A DNA stretch of 64,000 nucleotides from Aulostomus chinensis (taxonomy: Eukaryota; Chordata; Actinopteri; Syngnathiformes; Aulostomidae), in contig JBBMOA010000020.1 of NCBI GenBank assembly GCA_037954235.1, positions 10,456,177 through 10,520,176 of the forward strand, read 5' to 3'. Below the pieces are notes generated by a model that had not been told where the DNA came from, made no database searches, and saw nothing but the letters and a program-made list of their open reading frames with translations. The translations under genes and the position numbers were made by a program. The number at the start of each line of letters is the position of its first letter. Positions within the stretch are counted from its first letter, which is position 1. Below, one piece after another: positions 39,385 to 52,099 of this stretch.

Positions 39385-39984
39385 GGTGACAACACGCCAT
39401 TAAACCTAGTTTTACGTAAAACAAGCATAAGAAACTTTTACTGCACACACCAGCACACCTCTCTGGGTGATTTATATGTGAATCAACACATTGCAGGGCT
39501 TGATCGAACGATCACAAATCCTTCAAACTTGTACCCATTTACCACGCTCAAATGAAATGGAGTGCCTTTATACTGCAGGCTACAGTGGATGCTCCTTTCT
39601 CTGACAGGTTTCCATCATTTGCAGTGTCTGGTGCATCGTTCACATCTGACAGTTGGACACGCCAGGAAAGACAGGAAAGGCTGCAGCTAGATAACCCCAA
39701 TTACACAGCAACCACGCAGGAACTACACCACACAATTGTCGTTATCTGATGGTCATTTAGCAAGGTTTCCTGTTTCTTTAAGAGCAACGGTCTCTGTCTG
39801 AATCCTCACCATTCATTTCTGACAGTGTTAGGGTAACAATAACGACTATAAATACGGTTATCGTGACTGGAGTGATAGCTACCTGCGTCTGATCAAAGCT
39901 ATTAAAAATACGGACATTTCTGAGGTTGCTAGCTAAACTTTTCGAATTAAGTTTTATCTTTGAAGCGTTTCACAAAACGCTTGA

Positions 39985-40470
39985 ATTGGAGTACGTTCGC
40001 CCACCTCAACACCGACAAGAGCAGCGCGGAATAATCCACCAAAGACTCAAAAGTGGGCAGCCAAAAACACGATTTGATATCGCCAGTGTATGGATAGCAC
40101 ACTCACCTTTATTAATTTCCACCTTGTCGGCGTATTTAAAAGGGAGAAAACACCCTCGTCGGTCAGTCACCCGCTAATCATGAACCGTCACGGCCGCAAA
40201 AAGACAACCGTGTCTGCTGTGGTGAATTTACGGCAGAAAACGTCCGAGATTCTTCACGTTGGAGTGTGTTGATGTCCGTGCAGTGAGCCTACCGCCTCTA
40301 GGATTGTTCAAATCAGAAGTTCATCCAAAGTTGCAGCGGTTCGCTCCGCCTCGCGACTACGATGAGGTCACCAGCGCCTCTCAACACCGCTGGGTTGTAC
40401 TCTCGCGATATGTGACAGTGCGAGGGCGCAACTAAACAGGTAGACTGTGTCTCGCGATAATTCCAGCAGA
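39985..40470 (-). promoter_or_regulatory. CpG-rich candidate promoter with TCTCGCGATA motifs
   Basis: CpG is far more frequent here than in the flanks (for example CACGGCCGCAAAAAG, GCAGCGGTTCGCTCCGCCTC). TCTCGCGATA occurs at 40401-40410 and 40450-40459, close to the TCTCGCGAGA core-promoter element of vertebrates. On the minus strand a non-coding first exon could end at 40107 with donor AATAAAG|GTGAGTG. Only short upstream frames precede that donor. A plus-strand start (ATGAACCGTCACGG at about 40180) gives a 30-codon frame without donor. Direction is therefore inferred, and no downstream coding exon was recognised. Confidence 0.5.
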
Positions 40471-40534
40471 GAGAGGAAGGAAAAGAGTGCACGAAAAGAT
40501 TTCTGGTGAAAGGATGGAGACTGGGGGGGGGGGG

Positions 40535-42344
40535 TGCGTTGCTCTGGCAACAGTTTTTTTTCATTCAGTGATGGCTTTTCTCTTCGAGCAACTGGTGTTT
40601 GCGTGACAGGTTGATGAACACAGCAAATGATGAAACCTCTCTAACTGGCGTTACATCATGTATTCATCACTTGAAGTTATGTACGCAGGTGTAAAAAAAA
40701 AAAAAAACTGCTGTATTTTGCGTTGCAAAAGATGTGAGCCGGTTAGGCTGCTGTTAAATCGACCTGTGCTGGTCAGAACAATCAAATAATCACTAATTAG
40801 ACACCCAGGCATTAGACACTCATCATTACTTACAACATTAGAGCTCACTATTTATCCGCTTAATGGATGTAATGGTCACTCGGCCATTGTCGGTCAGATG
40901 TTTGTTCTTACCAGTCAAATCAACTCTTGTCAAGCGGGGCTATTGTGAATGAAATCTCATCAGTGGGAACACAGTGATGTAAGTGACTATTAATAGTGAT
41001 CACATTCTGAGACTCTTGTTCTCTTTCTGCTTTGAAAGCTCCCAACAGACAAACCTTTTGTGTCACACATTCCCGATATATGCATTCAACACGTGTGAAG
41101 TTCTCATTCATTTGCAACGGTGGACCAAACACGCACAACCTTTTTCTTAAGTTAAACGGCGAAAACTTTAAGTAAAAGTATTTCGCCACTTATTTTACTT
41201 TGTCATTGTTTGTCTTTAAACATTTCTTGGTTTCTTGATAAAGACATTAGCTTGCTGCTCACTGTTAGCCACAAAGGTTAAGGCTCTGTTGATTGAAAAG
41301 CTGAAATTTCATCCCAGACTCATAAGATTGTTTTTCATGTGATTTGGAATTGTGCATTTATTTCCTTTAGAAAGGATAATATTATTTTTCTCAATGAGGC
41401 TTTTCTGTTTCAATAACAAGATGGGCCTTTTTCTTCTTTTTTGGGGGGGGGAATATTCAATTCAAATGTTGTTTAGTTTTAGATTTGGAATAAAGTCTGT
41501 CTTTCTTAATTGCAACAGTGCACTCCTCTGTTTTTGCCATAAGTGTTTATGTGCATCAGTGCTAATCCCAGCTTGATACATTTCATCTTCTTTTGATATC
41601 CTTTACATTCATTTGAAAGTATCAAAATACCGAATAGGCCATATGTTTTATGAGGCAGAGAGAAACTTTTTTTTTCATCTAATGAAGATGTTATAGAAAT
41701 TTATGATCTTGTGTCCCAAGGAGACAGTCAATTTTTAGCTGGAAAAATTTGACACTATAGTGTACCTGCCCTGGTAGTCATAAATGTTTGGCCCAATTGT
41801 GGCCCATATTGGAGCCAGAAGTACCTCACATGGCCCAGAACAGGCAAAAATGCGACTTTCATCTGAGTAAATATTAATTCAATAATGTATGGGCAGGATT
41901 TTAATCTTGGATTGTTAAAATGATAGCAAAAAGGTGCACTTTGCTTTTCTAGTACACCCAAACGTGTGCCTTGAGCTCACAAAAACATGTTTTTTTTCTG
42001 TCTGCTTCGTTTCTTTTCGATTTTGTAGCGACACTTTGAGTAAGCCGCAGTTGTTTGGCTTGGAGTTCATGACGATCGATGACTAACAACAGCAAAAATG
42101 CTGAAAAAGAAAATTAAGGTTACAAACTCTGAAGTGCATTGTCTGATATGATCCATGTCTTCTTTATCCAGCTTTATGCATAGTAATCCACAAACACTTT
42201 GATTCCGGCAAAACAAAACAGAAAAACAAACACTTTTGGTTTACACTACCACCAAGTGTGACCTACCGGCACATTCAGTTGCACCAATATACTAGCAAAA
42301 GGGAGGTGTTACGGTTTCTTCTTTTTTTCTTTTTCTTTTTTTTT
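40535..42344. other. Non-coding, no gene seen
   Basis: AT-rich, without credible exons downstream or upstream of the CpG-rich block. Confidence 0.5.
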
Positions 42345-42620
42345 TGCTTAAATCAAAATGTTTGTGGATTAGTGAGCATACAACTGAATAAAGACTGGAT
42401 TATACAAGACCATGGGGTTTTTTTTGGAAAGTTTTTCAACAGATGTTTTGAGAAATTTAGCTGTTTATACCCATCAGTCACCATTAGCTTCATGCTAAAT
42501 TCACATGGTTGGATCTTTATGCATCTGGAGTCACAAAGAAGCGATGCAAGAGTGACATAAACATTTTTGTGAATACCTGAAAGGTAAAATACACTTTTAT
42601 TGGGTAAAGTATTGCTTTAA
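42345..42620. mobile_element. Right part of the same TIR element family (copy 2)
   Basis: It shares GTTTGTGGATTAGTGAGCAT, TTAGCTTCATGCTAAAT, GAGTCACAAAGAAGCGATGC and AAAATACACTTTTATTGGGT with the copy at 61723-62368, in the same order, and ends ATTGCTTTAA like that copy's right end. Sequence upstream (about 42105-42200, e.g. TTACAAACTCTGAAGTGC) also resembles the other copy. A left terminus comparable to the full copy was not found, so the copy may be 5'-eroded or may extend back to about 41950. Confidence 0.7.
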
Positions 42621-44639
42621 CTATTGGTACTGCAACGACCTATATGTAGTGGGGTTTCTGAGTAAAAAAAACAACGCAGAATTTATGTATGGGTAGAAGT
42701 AAAGATTTGACTTCATTAACAAATATGCTTAGTTTTTTCCAGTTTTTATTTTGTTATGAAATAAAATATTGATCTGAGAGGTGAGGTCAGTTTTATATGT
42801 ACCTATTTAAGAATTCTCTGACTGTTTGTGCTCCTTATTTATGCAACCTAACAGCTTTTGCAGTTTATATAATCCTAAAGTATGTGAAAAGTGGCAGAAA
42901 GTTTCCAATGGCAAACAGAAATTGCATGTACATAAACCAGGACCGATTTGACAGACATAACTTAAATACCACACTATAAGCTCAGTTTTGAAAATTAGGT
43001 TTCTTAGAATACATTCATTATTTCCAAAGAAATGTTGAATCGAGTACGAGACAGAATACTGTATTAATTAAAGCGGCTTAGCAGGAACCTGTAAGAGTGG
43101 GTGAATAGTATGAGAGTCTTAGGAATTCATCTGTCTCTCCTACGTGATCACCTGTGAATAGTTGGCACTATGTTCTCTGCACCCTCAAACTGTATCTTTA
43201 TCTCTTCTTCTCTATAATTATCAATTCTGCTTCCAGTGATCATTCTCTCATCCACATTCTCTTCTCATGAATCTGTGGCTTGTTTTTCTTTCTACCTTTC
43301 ATCTCTGCATCCATTATTCTAAATTGTCATCCAGGATTACATAACAATCTAATAAAGACAAAGGAAGGGAGATTACCGTCATTAAAACCGTTCTATTCCT
43401 GTAGCTCTATGGGTCTTAACACTACCCACCCCATTCTGTCATGGGCGGATATTTGTGTAGGTGGTTTGTATTGTTCTCTGGTGAAAAACTGCTCCCCTAG
43501 GATTAGTTCAAGTATTCTAATTGGGTTAGCCACAGAGTGAAATCCAATATAAATTAAAGCATGGAAGAAGCACTTCATCAGCAAACAATGATACTGAAAC
43601 TATTGTGGGTTTACGCCAATGAACCATGGAGGTACATTGTGGGGTGGGCATGCACATGTCTCTATAGTGGGCTGCAGACATGTCTGTAACGTAAGGAGCA
43701 TATGGTGAAATAAAGAGGCATATTTGTAGAAGAACTGGTGTTTCACCTTCAGCTTTTGTGAAAGTAATTGATGAAATACTTATCTTAACAATCTCAACAC
43801 CCAGCATGACATTGCATTCAAACAGCATTCATGGGACAAAAAAACCCCTGTTCATTGCAGAGGGAGTGACTGCAGCTTCTCAAACTTCTGGCAGATGCAA
43901 AAGAATGTGTGCGCGCTTGCGTGCCTGTGTGCCTGCGTGTGTGAGGTTCAGCTATAGAAATGTCTTGCTGTCAAAGCTCACTTCCTTACTCATGCTCAGA
44001 GTGCACAGCAACTTCAAATGTCCACTATATAGACATGATTAATGCACATGCAGAATATAATTTTGGCAAAGCTCCCATGAATGTCTCCTAAATTCCATCA
44101 TACTGACCAATTTTATACAATACGTACACGACGCTATTCATATTGTGTACTTTTAACATTGCTATATCAATTTGTGTATTTCTCTTTTTTAACAGCAGAA
44201 ACATAGCTGTCGCTTACAATTCAACACTGAAAACACAGGGAAAGCAGCAGTCTGTTGCACTGCATACCAACATAAAAGTTCTGTTCCCTGTGTACAGACA
44301 CGATCGAATGAGCGCTTCCTCCGGTCAGTTGGACCGCCTGTCAAGTGCAAGTGGGAACTGGGGGAAATAATGTGATCGTCCTATGGGTCAAATCCACACA
44401 CAATTAAAACAAAAAAAAGAAGGATTTTTTTTTTAATGTCCCAACATTCCGTGCTGTTCGCAATTCAGTTAAACCTTTTCCAAATGTGACACACTGTTCT
44501 GTATACTCCTCTTTTGATAATGTTTTGTTGTTGTTTTTTTTAAATTAAATATCACTTAACTTCTTTCACACTCAGACACCATTGAACCAATCCACAAGTG
44601 CTCTAATTTGTTTGATTTTGTTGAAATTTAAGCGAATAA

Positions 44640-44919
44640 AGCTGAATAAAGACGACATGGATCCTACCAGACAATGCAACCAAGAGTTTGTGTATGGATG
44701 ATTTGGATAGTTTTGCTTTTGTTGGTAATTGGTCTCCATAAGCTTCAAGCTAAAATTATGTGACTGATGGCTTTGTTTTGGTTTGTTTTGTTTTGTTTTT
44801 TTCATTTCTGGAGTCACCAAGTCACATGAGGAAGAAATAATGTCTGTGTGATTAAAGGACATCCTTAGGGTAGTCATTGAATGGCAAATTATATATTTTG
44901 GGTGAAATATCTCTTTAAT
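44640..44919. mobile_element. Diverged third copy of the same TIR family
   Basis: It contains TAAGCTTCAAGCTAAAATTA and GGAGTCACCAAGTCACATGA and ends GGGTGAAATATCTCTTTAA, corresponding in order to landmarks of the copies at 42345-42620 and 61723-62368. More diverged and with only the right terminus visible. Confidence 0.55.
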
Positions 44920-44988
44920 ACACTCCACTGTGGGCATTAGCTCATCCGGATTTTTCTAAATATACTAGACTATCACTTTTTTACAATC

Positions 44989-45018
44989 AACACACACACA
45001 CACTCACACACACACACT
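44989..45018. repeat. CA microsatellite, interrupted
   Basis: Two CA blocks separated by CTCA. Confidence 0.92.
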
Positions 45019-47878
45019 ATACTCCAAAATTGCTTTGATTTAGGAAGCAGCGTGAAACTAGGGCACAAAAGATAATGATGTTGGGGTTCCTGCTATGTAG
45101 TAACAGATTGCTGCCTTTTGAAAGATGTAGGGTCCATAAGGCAATCTTGGCCTATAGTGCCTATGTAACTTTTTATCTGCTCTCCAGGTGGTAAACACAG
45201 CTACCCTGTAGGAGAAAGAGATGTCCTAATGGATGACTTTGAAGCTCAGTCTTGGGTCCCTTCTGTATCGGTGCATGTCCTTTACATCCCAGCATCAAAG
45301 ACAATGTTATCATGTCAGACACTGACATCACAGCAGCTATTAGCATTTCCCTGTGATTCTTGCATATTAAGATGTCAAGTAATGAAGTCAGACATGGAGC
45401 GACCACCTATAGGATACACGACTGCTGTTATTCAGAGAGGGAACGCAGTGGAATTCCTGTCTCTGTTGCCCCTGGAAGCCGGGTGGGGGGTAATGAAAAG
45501 AATGAGCCCCATTCAGAAAGTTCCACTCAAGCTGCGTTCCTACACTAATAGAGATTGACGTGAAGAATAGGCGACAAGTTGTTTTCACATACGCCGGCTC
45601 TTTTCTCCTCTTTACTAAGTGGCGTAATGCAGACAGCGTGCTCTGAAAATAGACAGATTCTGATGCTCTTGTTTTTCCTAAGTAGAGACAACTGTGTCTT
45701 GATTGGTTTGTGTCTGTAATTAGAGTTTTGTTGGGCATTGTTATTGTGAGGACATTCACTCGGTTGAGTGATTGGCATTTAAGGATGGAGGAGAAAGGCA
45801 ATTGATGATGCTCTGATTAAACTGACTACAGAATAAAGAGGAGAGACTTCACGCGCTACTTTTTTTTGACAAAGACTACAGGGCATGTTCAGCAAAGTGA
45901 ATTCTTTATTAAACGATGCCTCATGAATATGATCGTCAGGCACAAAAGAAAACCAAATAACTCTTTAAGGAAAAGAGTATCACCCAGCAAAAAGAGCCTC
46001 TCATTACCAAAAGCGATTAAAATTGATCGTGTTTAAATTGTGTCTGTGAACGGGGGAAGTAGTTTGGAGAGTGGATTTGCACAGATGGAGATTTACCTGA
46101 ATACCGAAGTCACACTGGGCCTCATTTATGAAACGTTCTTAGGCACAAGTTTGTTTTTATACCAATAGGATTTTTTTGCCCTCAATTTAGTCTTACAGAC
46201 AGGCAGCAAACCCTCCTTGCTTTTGACATTTCTCATGTTTCTCCGGTGCTCGTCAGTCAACAAGACTGGCAAACACCTTCATGTTACAAGAGCTGCAAGA
46301 CAGAATTCAGAAGCGAGAACCTTTTTTTTCCCTGTCAGTAGGAGAAAGTCTGCAAAAAAGTCTTGATGTGTGTAAAGCAAATTTTTATGTGAGAACATTT
46401 TTGTTGTTGTAGAACTTTGGGGTATGGATTGGCAGAAATAGAATATTTACATCTATGCTGTGTCACCTGAGACTAAGAAGCAGGTCCTCTTCCTCAGAGA
46501 AAGCCATTTTGCATTGCCATGTTTCTGCAGTCAACAACAACAACAACAAAAAAAAAACGATAGAACCTTTATATATAAAACCCCTTTTTACAAAACAGGA
46601 TTTTTTTCTTATGGTGTTTTTTTTAAGTGGAAGGTTGTGGTTTGACAAATGCTCAGGTTGAAAGATAGAAGAGGAATAGATATGCAACTCGTGTCACAGT
46701 GGTGTGTGCTTTCACTTTACAAATGTGCACTCATCTTTGCTATCTATACCCATGTTACTCTAAGTCATGATGCCACTTTCCAGTCCCTGGCAATGGGTTT
46801 GTAGTCTGTACCACTGGAGGTCCTCCTATATGCTTGTAAAGACAGGAGTGAGATCTGCACCCCCACTGGTAGATAGAACTAAATCCTACACACTGGTCCT
46901 TTAAGTCCATAGCCTGGGGCATGTGGATCAGATGGTTTGAAGCAGTTGAAACTAGTCAAATAAACCATGTCAGCGAAAGCTCTTTGCAGTCAGCTTTATT
47001 TGAACTTGCCTTCAATTCCTGTCCGTCAAGTTGAATGCCAGTTGATAAAACAAACAGACAAGAATAAAGGAGGGCAAGTCAATTATTTGCTGTGTATATT
47101 TCATGGGCGTACCTTCAACTCAGAGTTACAAGGGCATTGGTTTGTTTGAGTGAAAGTCAAAAGTAAAGTCAGAATAGTTTGATAGCAGACTGTCATCCCG
47201 GTTTTTAGCAAAAGGTGACAAAAAAAATCAGCTTCACATGCAAATAACTGTTTTGTTTTCTGGTCCATCAAATGAAGTTATTTTCCCCAAAAAAGCAATA
47301 AAAAGCATTTTTGTAAAACTTGAAAACATTTATCTTCCACCACATTTATTTGAGCTGCCTTAGCTACAAGGACAGAGAATGGTCTATCTCATGGGAGTCT
47401 GAGTTATCATTGTGTATGCCAAGTCCATTACCATTCTGTGGCATGTATTACTTATGAAGACTGTCATCTAGATGGAGTGTTGCAAGAGATGAACGTATAT
47501 ATGTGTATAGGTTCTTTCTCTATTGTTTTATCCCTTCGTGTGGTAAAGAAGCAGGTGCTGTCTTAGATGAACAGCATCCGAGTTGTCTGTCAGAAGCTGC
47601 ACTGAACTATGATCCTTGCAATCGCGGCTCTCTCTGTAGAGTACAGCAACTCACAGAGACATCTTTCAAGATATCTTTGAAAAGGTAGAGGCAGAGACAG
47701 AATTCAACTTCAAAATACCTCCCATTTGGCACCATGTGCTCCCAAGAAGAGAGCTGGTGCTACGTGACTCACGCTAGTGTGAAAGCTTAGCGGAGAGGTG
47801 GGAGGATGACATCACAGCACCCTGCAGAAGAAAAGGGCCTTGGAGTTGGACCCTGTTCAAGTATGCACATAGGGGTAT
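45019..47878. other. Non-coding, no gene seen
   Basis: Overlapping frames on both strands at 45229-45801 reach 137 codons but match nothing I know. One MITE end at 46785-46906. Confidence 0.5.
46785..46906 (-). mobile_element. One end of a common fish MITE
   Basis: The minus strand begins TTAAAGGACCAGTGTGTAGG followed by ATTTAGTTCTATCTACCAGTG. That terminus recurs widely in teleost genomes. The other end was not found. Confidence 0.5.
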
Positions 47879-47942
<64 letters not shown>

Positions 47943-47955
47943 ACACACACACATA
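47879..47955. repeat. (CA)n microsatellite
   Basis: About 75 bases of CA with one T interruption. Confidence 0.96.
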
Positions 47956-48114
47956 CAGTACATGTATGTATGAACACACTCTCCCCCCTCCTCCACACTA
48001 CAATCATACCGACCGCCCCCACACATGTGCACAGAAAAACACACTTAACAGCAGAAATAACACAGGTCATCCGGAGAAGACCTTGTGTGTTGTTTTGTCT
48101 CTGGTTATCAGATG

Positions 48115-48115
48115 G

Positions 48116-48146
<31 letters not shown>

Positions 48147-48193
48147 TGTGTGTGTGTGTTTTGGGGGGTTGCGGGGGGGGGGGGGGGGGGGGG
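48115..48193. repeat. (GT)n followed by G21
   Basis: A GT block (48115-48160) is followed by TTTTGGGGGGTTGC and then 21 consecutive G (48173-48193). Open frames here on either strand are artefacts. Confidence 0.95.
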
Positions 48194-48946
48194 CTAGTGG
48201 TTGGCCAGGATACTGACACACTCTGACAGGATTTAGGGGCCAGTGTTGGAAAATTTTGTCCAAGTGAGGAGAAGGGACCGTCCAACACATGGAGAATCTT
48301 CATCAACCTCTTGTGAGAATTTGTATCAAGCAGGAAGGAGGGAACATTGAAATGCAAGACTTGCACGCTCAGTGCTGCTAATGCGCTTGAAGAGAAGAAG
48401 GCGAGATTAAAGCTTGATCCATAAAACAAGTTGCTGATGTTATGATTCACAAATACTGCTGTGAGATTAAAAATATGCTTGAGTCATGGTTGCTCTTTGA
48501 CAAAACAATCTTCAATTTTGCAGCTGTTATGAAACTTTTAATCTGGAGGAGGTGCAGGAATGACTCCTGAAACCCAAATAATGCTGCGTTCAATCCCCCT
48601 TGGAACTCAGAACGAGGCGTGACGATGTCTTCATCGAAGAAAAACATTGAAAACACATTGCATTTCAGGTGTTTGCAATAGCAGTTGAAAACAAAACTCA
48701 CTGAAAGATTAAGTGCATATCAATGTCATTGCAACACATCCACAGATAAAGTACAAAGAGTACTGTGTGTATGACTGGTTTAATGTAACACAATTAAGCA
48801 ATAAAAGTGTTAGAAACAGAACACTTACACAGCCTTTCAGTTAAGATTTCCAAAAGGGAACTCACGGAAAACTCAGTTAGTATTCTTAAATATCCAGTTT
48901 GGTGAATGGGATTGAGGTTTGAATAAGGTCTGTGAAACAGTCAGTC

Positions 48947-49053
<107 letters not shown>

Positions 49054-49320
49054 CACACACATATATTATATATATGAATAAAGTAATGTCTGTCTGTCTG
49101 TCTATATCTATATATAGATATATATAGATATATATAGATATAGATATATTTAATAAAAGATACTGAATAAAAGGAGCCAATAATACCACACCCATCCATT
49201 TTCACTCACACAACAAAATCCACGTGCAACAAAACCAGCCAGCAATATTTCATATTCAGTGGAAACCGGCGACAGGGAGCATTTGGAGCTTTAGCGAGGG
49301 TAGCAAGATGCTAATGTCAC

Positions 49321-49378
49321 GCAGGAACAGGGAGAACATGCAAACTCCACACAGAAAGTTCCCGTGTCCGAGCCTCAA
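49321..49378 (-). mobile_element. Fragment of the same tRNA-derived SINE family
   Basis: The minus strand reads TTTCTGTGTGGAGTTTGCAT followed by GTTCTCCCTGTTCCTGC, matching the central body of the SINEs at 31681 and 58541. Head and tail are missing. Confidence 0.65.
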
Positions 49379-49734
49379 CTGATGATTAAGTTAAATAAAT
49401 CGAGGAAGTTCATAGGCACCCCACTGTAGACCCACTGAAGACTTTGTACTAAAACATTTCTCACATGCAGGAGTACTCCCAGACTCTTATATTATATATA
49501 TATTATTATCATAATCATATATATTCATACTTCTTGTATAACAGTAAAGCAGTGTTCTTGAGTTTCCAAAAGATGATTTTAGTTGCACTTCTACATATTC
49601 AAGTTGTATGACTGCTCGTATTTTAAGGTGAAAGAAACTGGAAAACTATCCATTTTGAAATGTGCTTTATTTAGTAGCATGTTTCTATTTTCAATATCTA
49701 AAAAAAAGGGGAAAAAAAGAACTGCTCTGACTTC

Positions 49735-49768
49735 CTGAATTAATGACTTAATTATCTCATTAATTCAG
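49735..49768. repeat. 12-bp inverted repeat rich in TAAT/ATTA
   Basis: CTGAATTAATGA and TCATTAATTCAG are exact inverted copies separated by CTTAATTATC. Several homeodomain core sites (TAAT/ATTA) fall within 34 bp. Confidence 0.8.
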
Positions 49769-50515
49769 AAAAACAGAATGGATTTTTTTTTTTAAAGAAA
49801 AATGATCTCTTTAATTCAGAAATAACGGGGGGGAGGGGGATTGACTGACCGAAAAACAAAGTGGATTTTTTTTTCTCAATAGAATGCGATTCATTTTTGT
49901 GTTTTTAACATTCAAATATTTCAGAAAATTGATCATGGATACCATTTAAGTGTTATCATCACATAGTAGATAGTTATCTAAAGCTGCAGTTTCAAAGTAA
50001 AAGGGACAAAAATAGTCTGATGAATGTTTACAGTGTACAGTAACAGATTAGTTTGGTGCCTTGAGGCAGTGGATGCAAACACCCATAAATGCAGTACTGA
50101 TACTTTATTATCTTATAAATTGATGTGGTAAACACAGTTTTTACACATCTGGTGAACATTTGCTTTTACTTGGAGTTTCTGGGCCTCTGGCAGCTTCTTG
50201 GTGGTGGTTTGGAGTCCACAAACACCTGAGGGGTTACAAACTGATGTGCTGAAAGAGGCTAAAATGCTTTTTCCAATGTAGCCTTGATAAACATGTTAGC
50301 ATAACATACATCAACTCAATATATCGTTTCACAGAGTTTTAAACATGAAATTACACTATAAAGGATGGAGTCTGAAAGCTCCTCTCTGTTGCTGTAGTGT
50401 TGTGAAGGGTGATGTTTCTGCAGCAGTCTGCCCCTGCCCACTCAATTCACTTTTTTAGATGTTTGTTCAAGATTCCACATGGAGGTGGTTCTCAAGAACA
50501 CAGGTATCTTTAAAA

Positions 50516-50545
50516 AAATAACAACAACAACAACAACAAAAAACA
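50516..50545. repeat. (AAC)n microsatellite
   Basis: AACAACAAC units. Similar short AAC runs lie near 14515, 46537 and 59130. Confidence 0.9.
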
Positions 50546-51185
50546 AAACAACAAGCAAAAAGCGGAACCATTGGTGGCGTGATAAAACAGAGGACAAAGT
50601 GATTGGATGTTAGCTCGGGCTGAATAAGAAGACTTCCGCCTACACTGCTTCATCTGAATGTGTGATTTGGAGTCTATTTTCTCCTCAGATTTTCTGGCTC
50701 GCTGTGACCATAAATCTACAGCTCAAATTGAAATGGAGGAACCCGCAAGGATGCTGGGAAGTGCAGTGCGGAGGGAGGGTGTCTATGTCTGGAATGTCAG
50801 GGTGCTACAGAAGTTAATTAAAGCTGCGAGGCAGGTATTTCAGGATTAAGAGTGGGTGCGCAGAGTGTGCTGGCCTAACCGTGTAGTCATCGTCTCCTGG
50901 GACATAGTTGTTGTGGACGCTGATTGTGTCTCTTCATTTACCCTCTCAGTAGAATTCCTGACATGTTATTCAGGTTGTTGTGAATGAGAACTGATATGGT
51001 CGGTGATAAATCTTATTCATGTTTTTATTAAGATCTAATCTTGCTAATGAGTTAATTATAACCTACAAAAAAATGCGAAGGTGCTGCTGCTGGGCTGAGC
51101 TCAAACCTGCTCGTGCGTGAAAAAGATGACAAAGTGTGTCTCTAAAGTAAATTCGTTGACATCAATTCCTTGTTGTGATCCCGGT

Positions 51186-51444
51186 AGGGCTGCACAATTA
51201 ACGGATGTTAATCACAAATTCCTCCCTGAATCAATATTCCAATATTGGTTAAAGGTTAATTGTGTGTCAAAATACTCTATTAGATTAAATATCATCAGAT
51301 TTAAGACAAAGTCTTTGTTTGATAAATATCCCCCCCTAAAAAAAGCACACCGAAATCCTTTTTATTAGGTTATTCAAAACAAATGAGAACAATGATGTGA
51401 ACATTCTCTTTGACATTGTGATATTGTGATAGGGCTATGCAGTT
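51186..51444. mobile_element. Degraded hAT-like repeat fragment
   Basis: TAGGGCTGCACAATTAACGG at the left and GACATTGTGATATTGTGATA near the right are phrases found in many fish non-autonomous hAT repeats. Inverted termini are not preserved. Confidence 0.4.
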
Positions 51445-51504
51445 TGCGCTCCTCGGCTCTGGAACTCCCTTCCTGGCGTTCTCAAGCATTCAGCTTTTAT
51501 ATAG
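51445..51504 (+). pseudogene. LINE ORF2 C-terminal remnant
   Basis: One frame reads CAPRLWNSLPGVLKHSAFI followed by TAG. The APRLWNSLP motif is characteristic of the reverse-transcriptase polyprotein C-terminus in L2/CR1-like fish LINEs. Only 19 codons survive, next to a degraded repeat. Confidence 0.6.
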
Positions 51505-51514
51505 TCACCTTTTT

Positions 51515-51655
51515 GAAATAATTGCCTAAGTCAGTTTTTGACAACAATAAAAAAAAAATGTGGCTAAAACAACTCCTTATTTATACTCCTTTTGTCTCCA
51601 GTTTTTTGTGTTTTCTGGAAAACTTGGAAAAATAACTTAGGCAATTACTTTATGA
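51515..51655. mobile_element. Short MITE with inverted termini
   Basis: ATAATTGCCTAAGTCAGTTTTT at the left has an inverted counterpart at the right (core AATTGCCTAAGT, 51522-51533 and 51632-51643). The body is about 140 bp and AT-rich, without coding content. TTTTTG and CCTTCA flanks do not give a clear duplication. Confidence 0.6.
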
Positions 51656-51734
51656 AGGAAACAACATTTCTTCTTAAAACTCACTTTTTTTCTGTATGGC
51701 TTTAGAAAAGGGATATTGTTTATGACATTGTTTT

Positions 51735-52099
51735 ATGTTAGGGATCCTCCCAGTGCTGTCCATGGCCCTCCTCCTCTGGCTGGGAATACCAGCAGCACAG
51801 GTGCTGCTGATCGGCAATCAGCCACGCCTGCAGCCAATTACCAGCCCAGCTATAAGAGGAAGCCTGGACCTGCAAGTAGCGCTTGAATGTTCTGAACCCA
51901 CGTGGGAAATATACCCACAGGCTCACTTCCGATGTCACTGCCCTTTTTCCAACTCTCTAGTTTTTGCTCTGCGGATTTGCTCATATGTTGTTTTTTTCTC
52001 CTGTTTTCCCTTCCCCAAGAATTCCTCTGCGACTCCAAACTCCTCTCCAGAACCGCTCCAAGAATCCACTGCCTCCCAAGTCCTCCTCTGTGACTACAC
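51735..52099 (+). mobile_element. Older LTR-like sequence, split by the solo LTR
   Basis: It contains GCACAGGTGCTGCTGATCGG, CAGCCAATTACCAGCCCAGC and CTATAAGAGGAAGCCTGGAC (a TATA-like element), which resemble another class of fish retrotransposon LTR. The sequence after the inserted solo LTR (52515-52620, CTGCAAAAACCCCGTTTGTC) could be its remaining 3' part. Termini are not defined. Open frames here (e.g. 51735-52136) are not credible genes. Confidence 0.4.

Noticed and set aside
40180..40272. Plus-strand ATG frame of 30 codons (MNRHGRKKTTVSAVV...) in the CpG block
   Set aside because: It ends at a stop before any convincing donor. More likely untranslated promoter-region sequence.
45388..45801. 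137-codon minus-strand frame with overlapping plus-strand frames
   Set aside because: Open on both strands without family resemblance. Probably chance.
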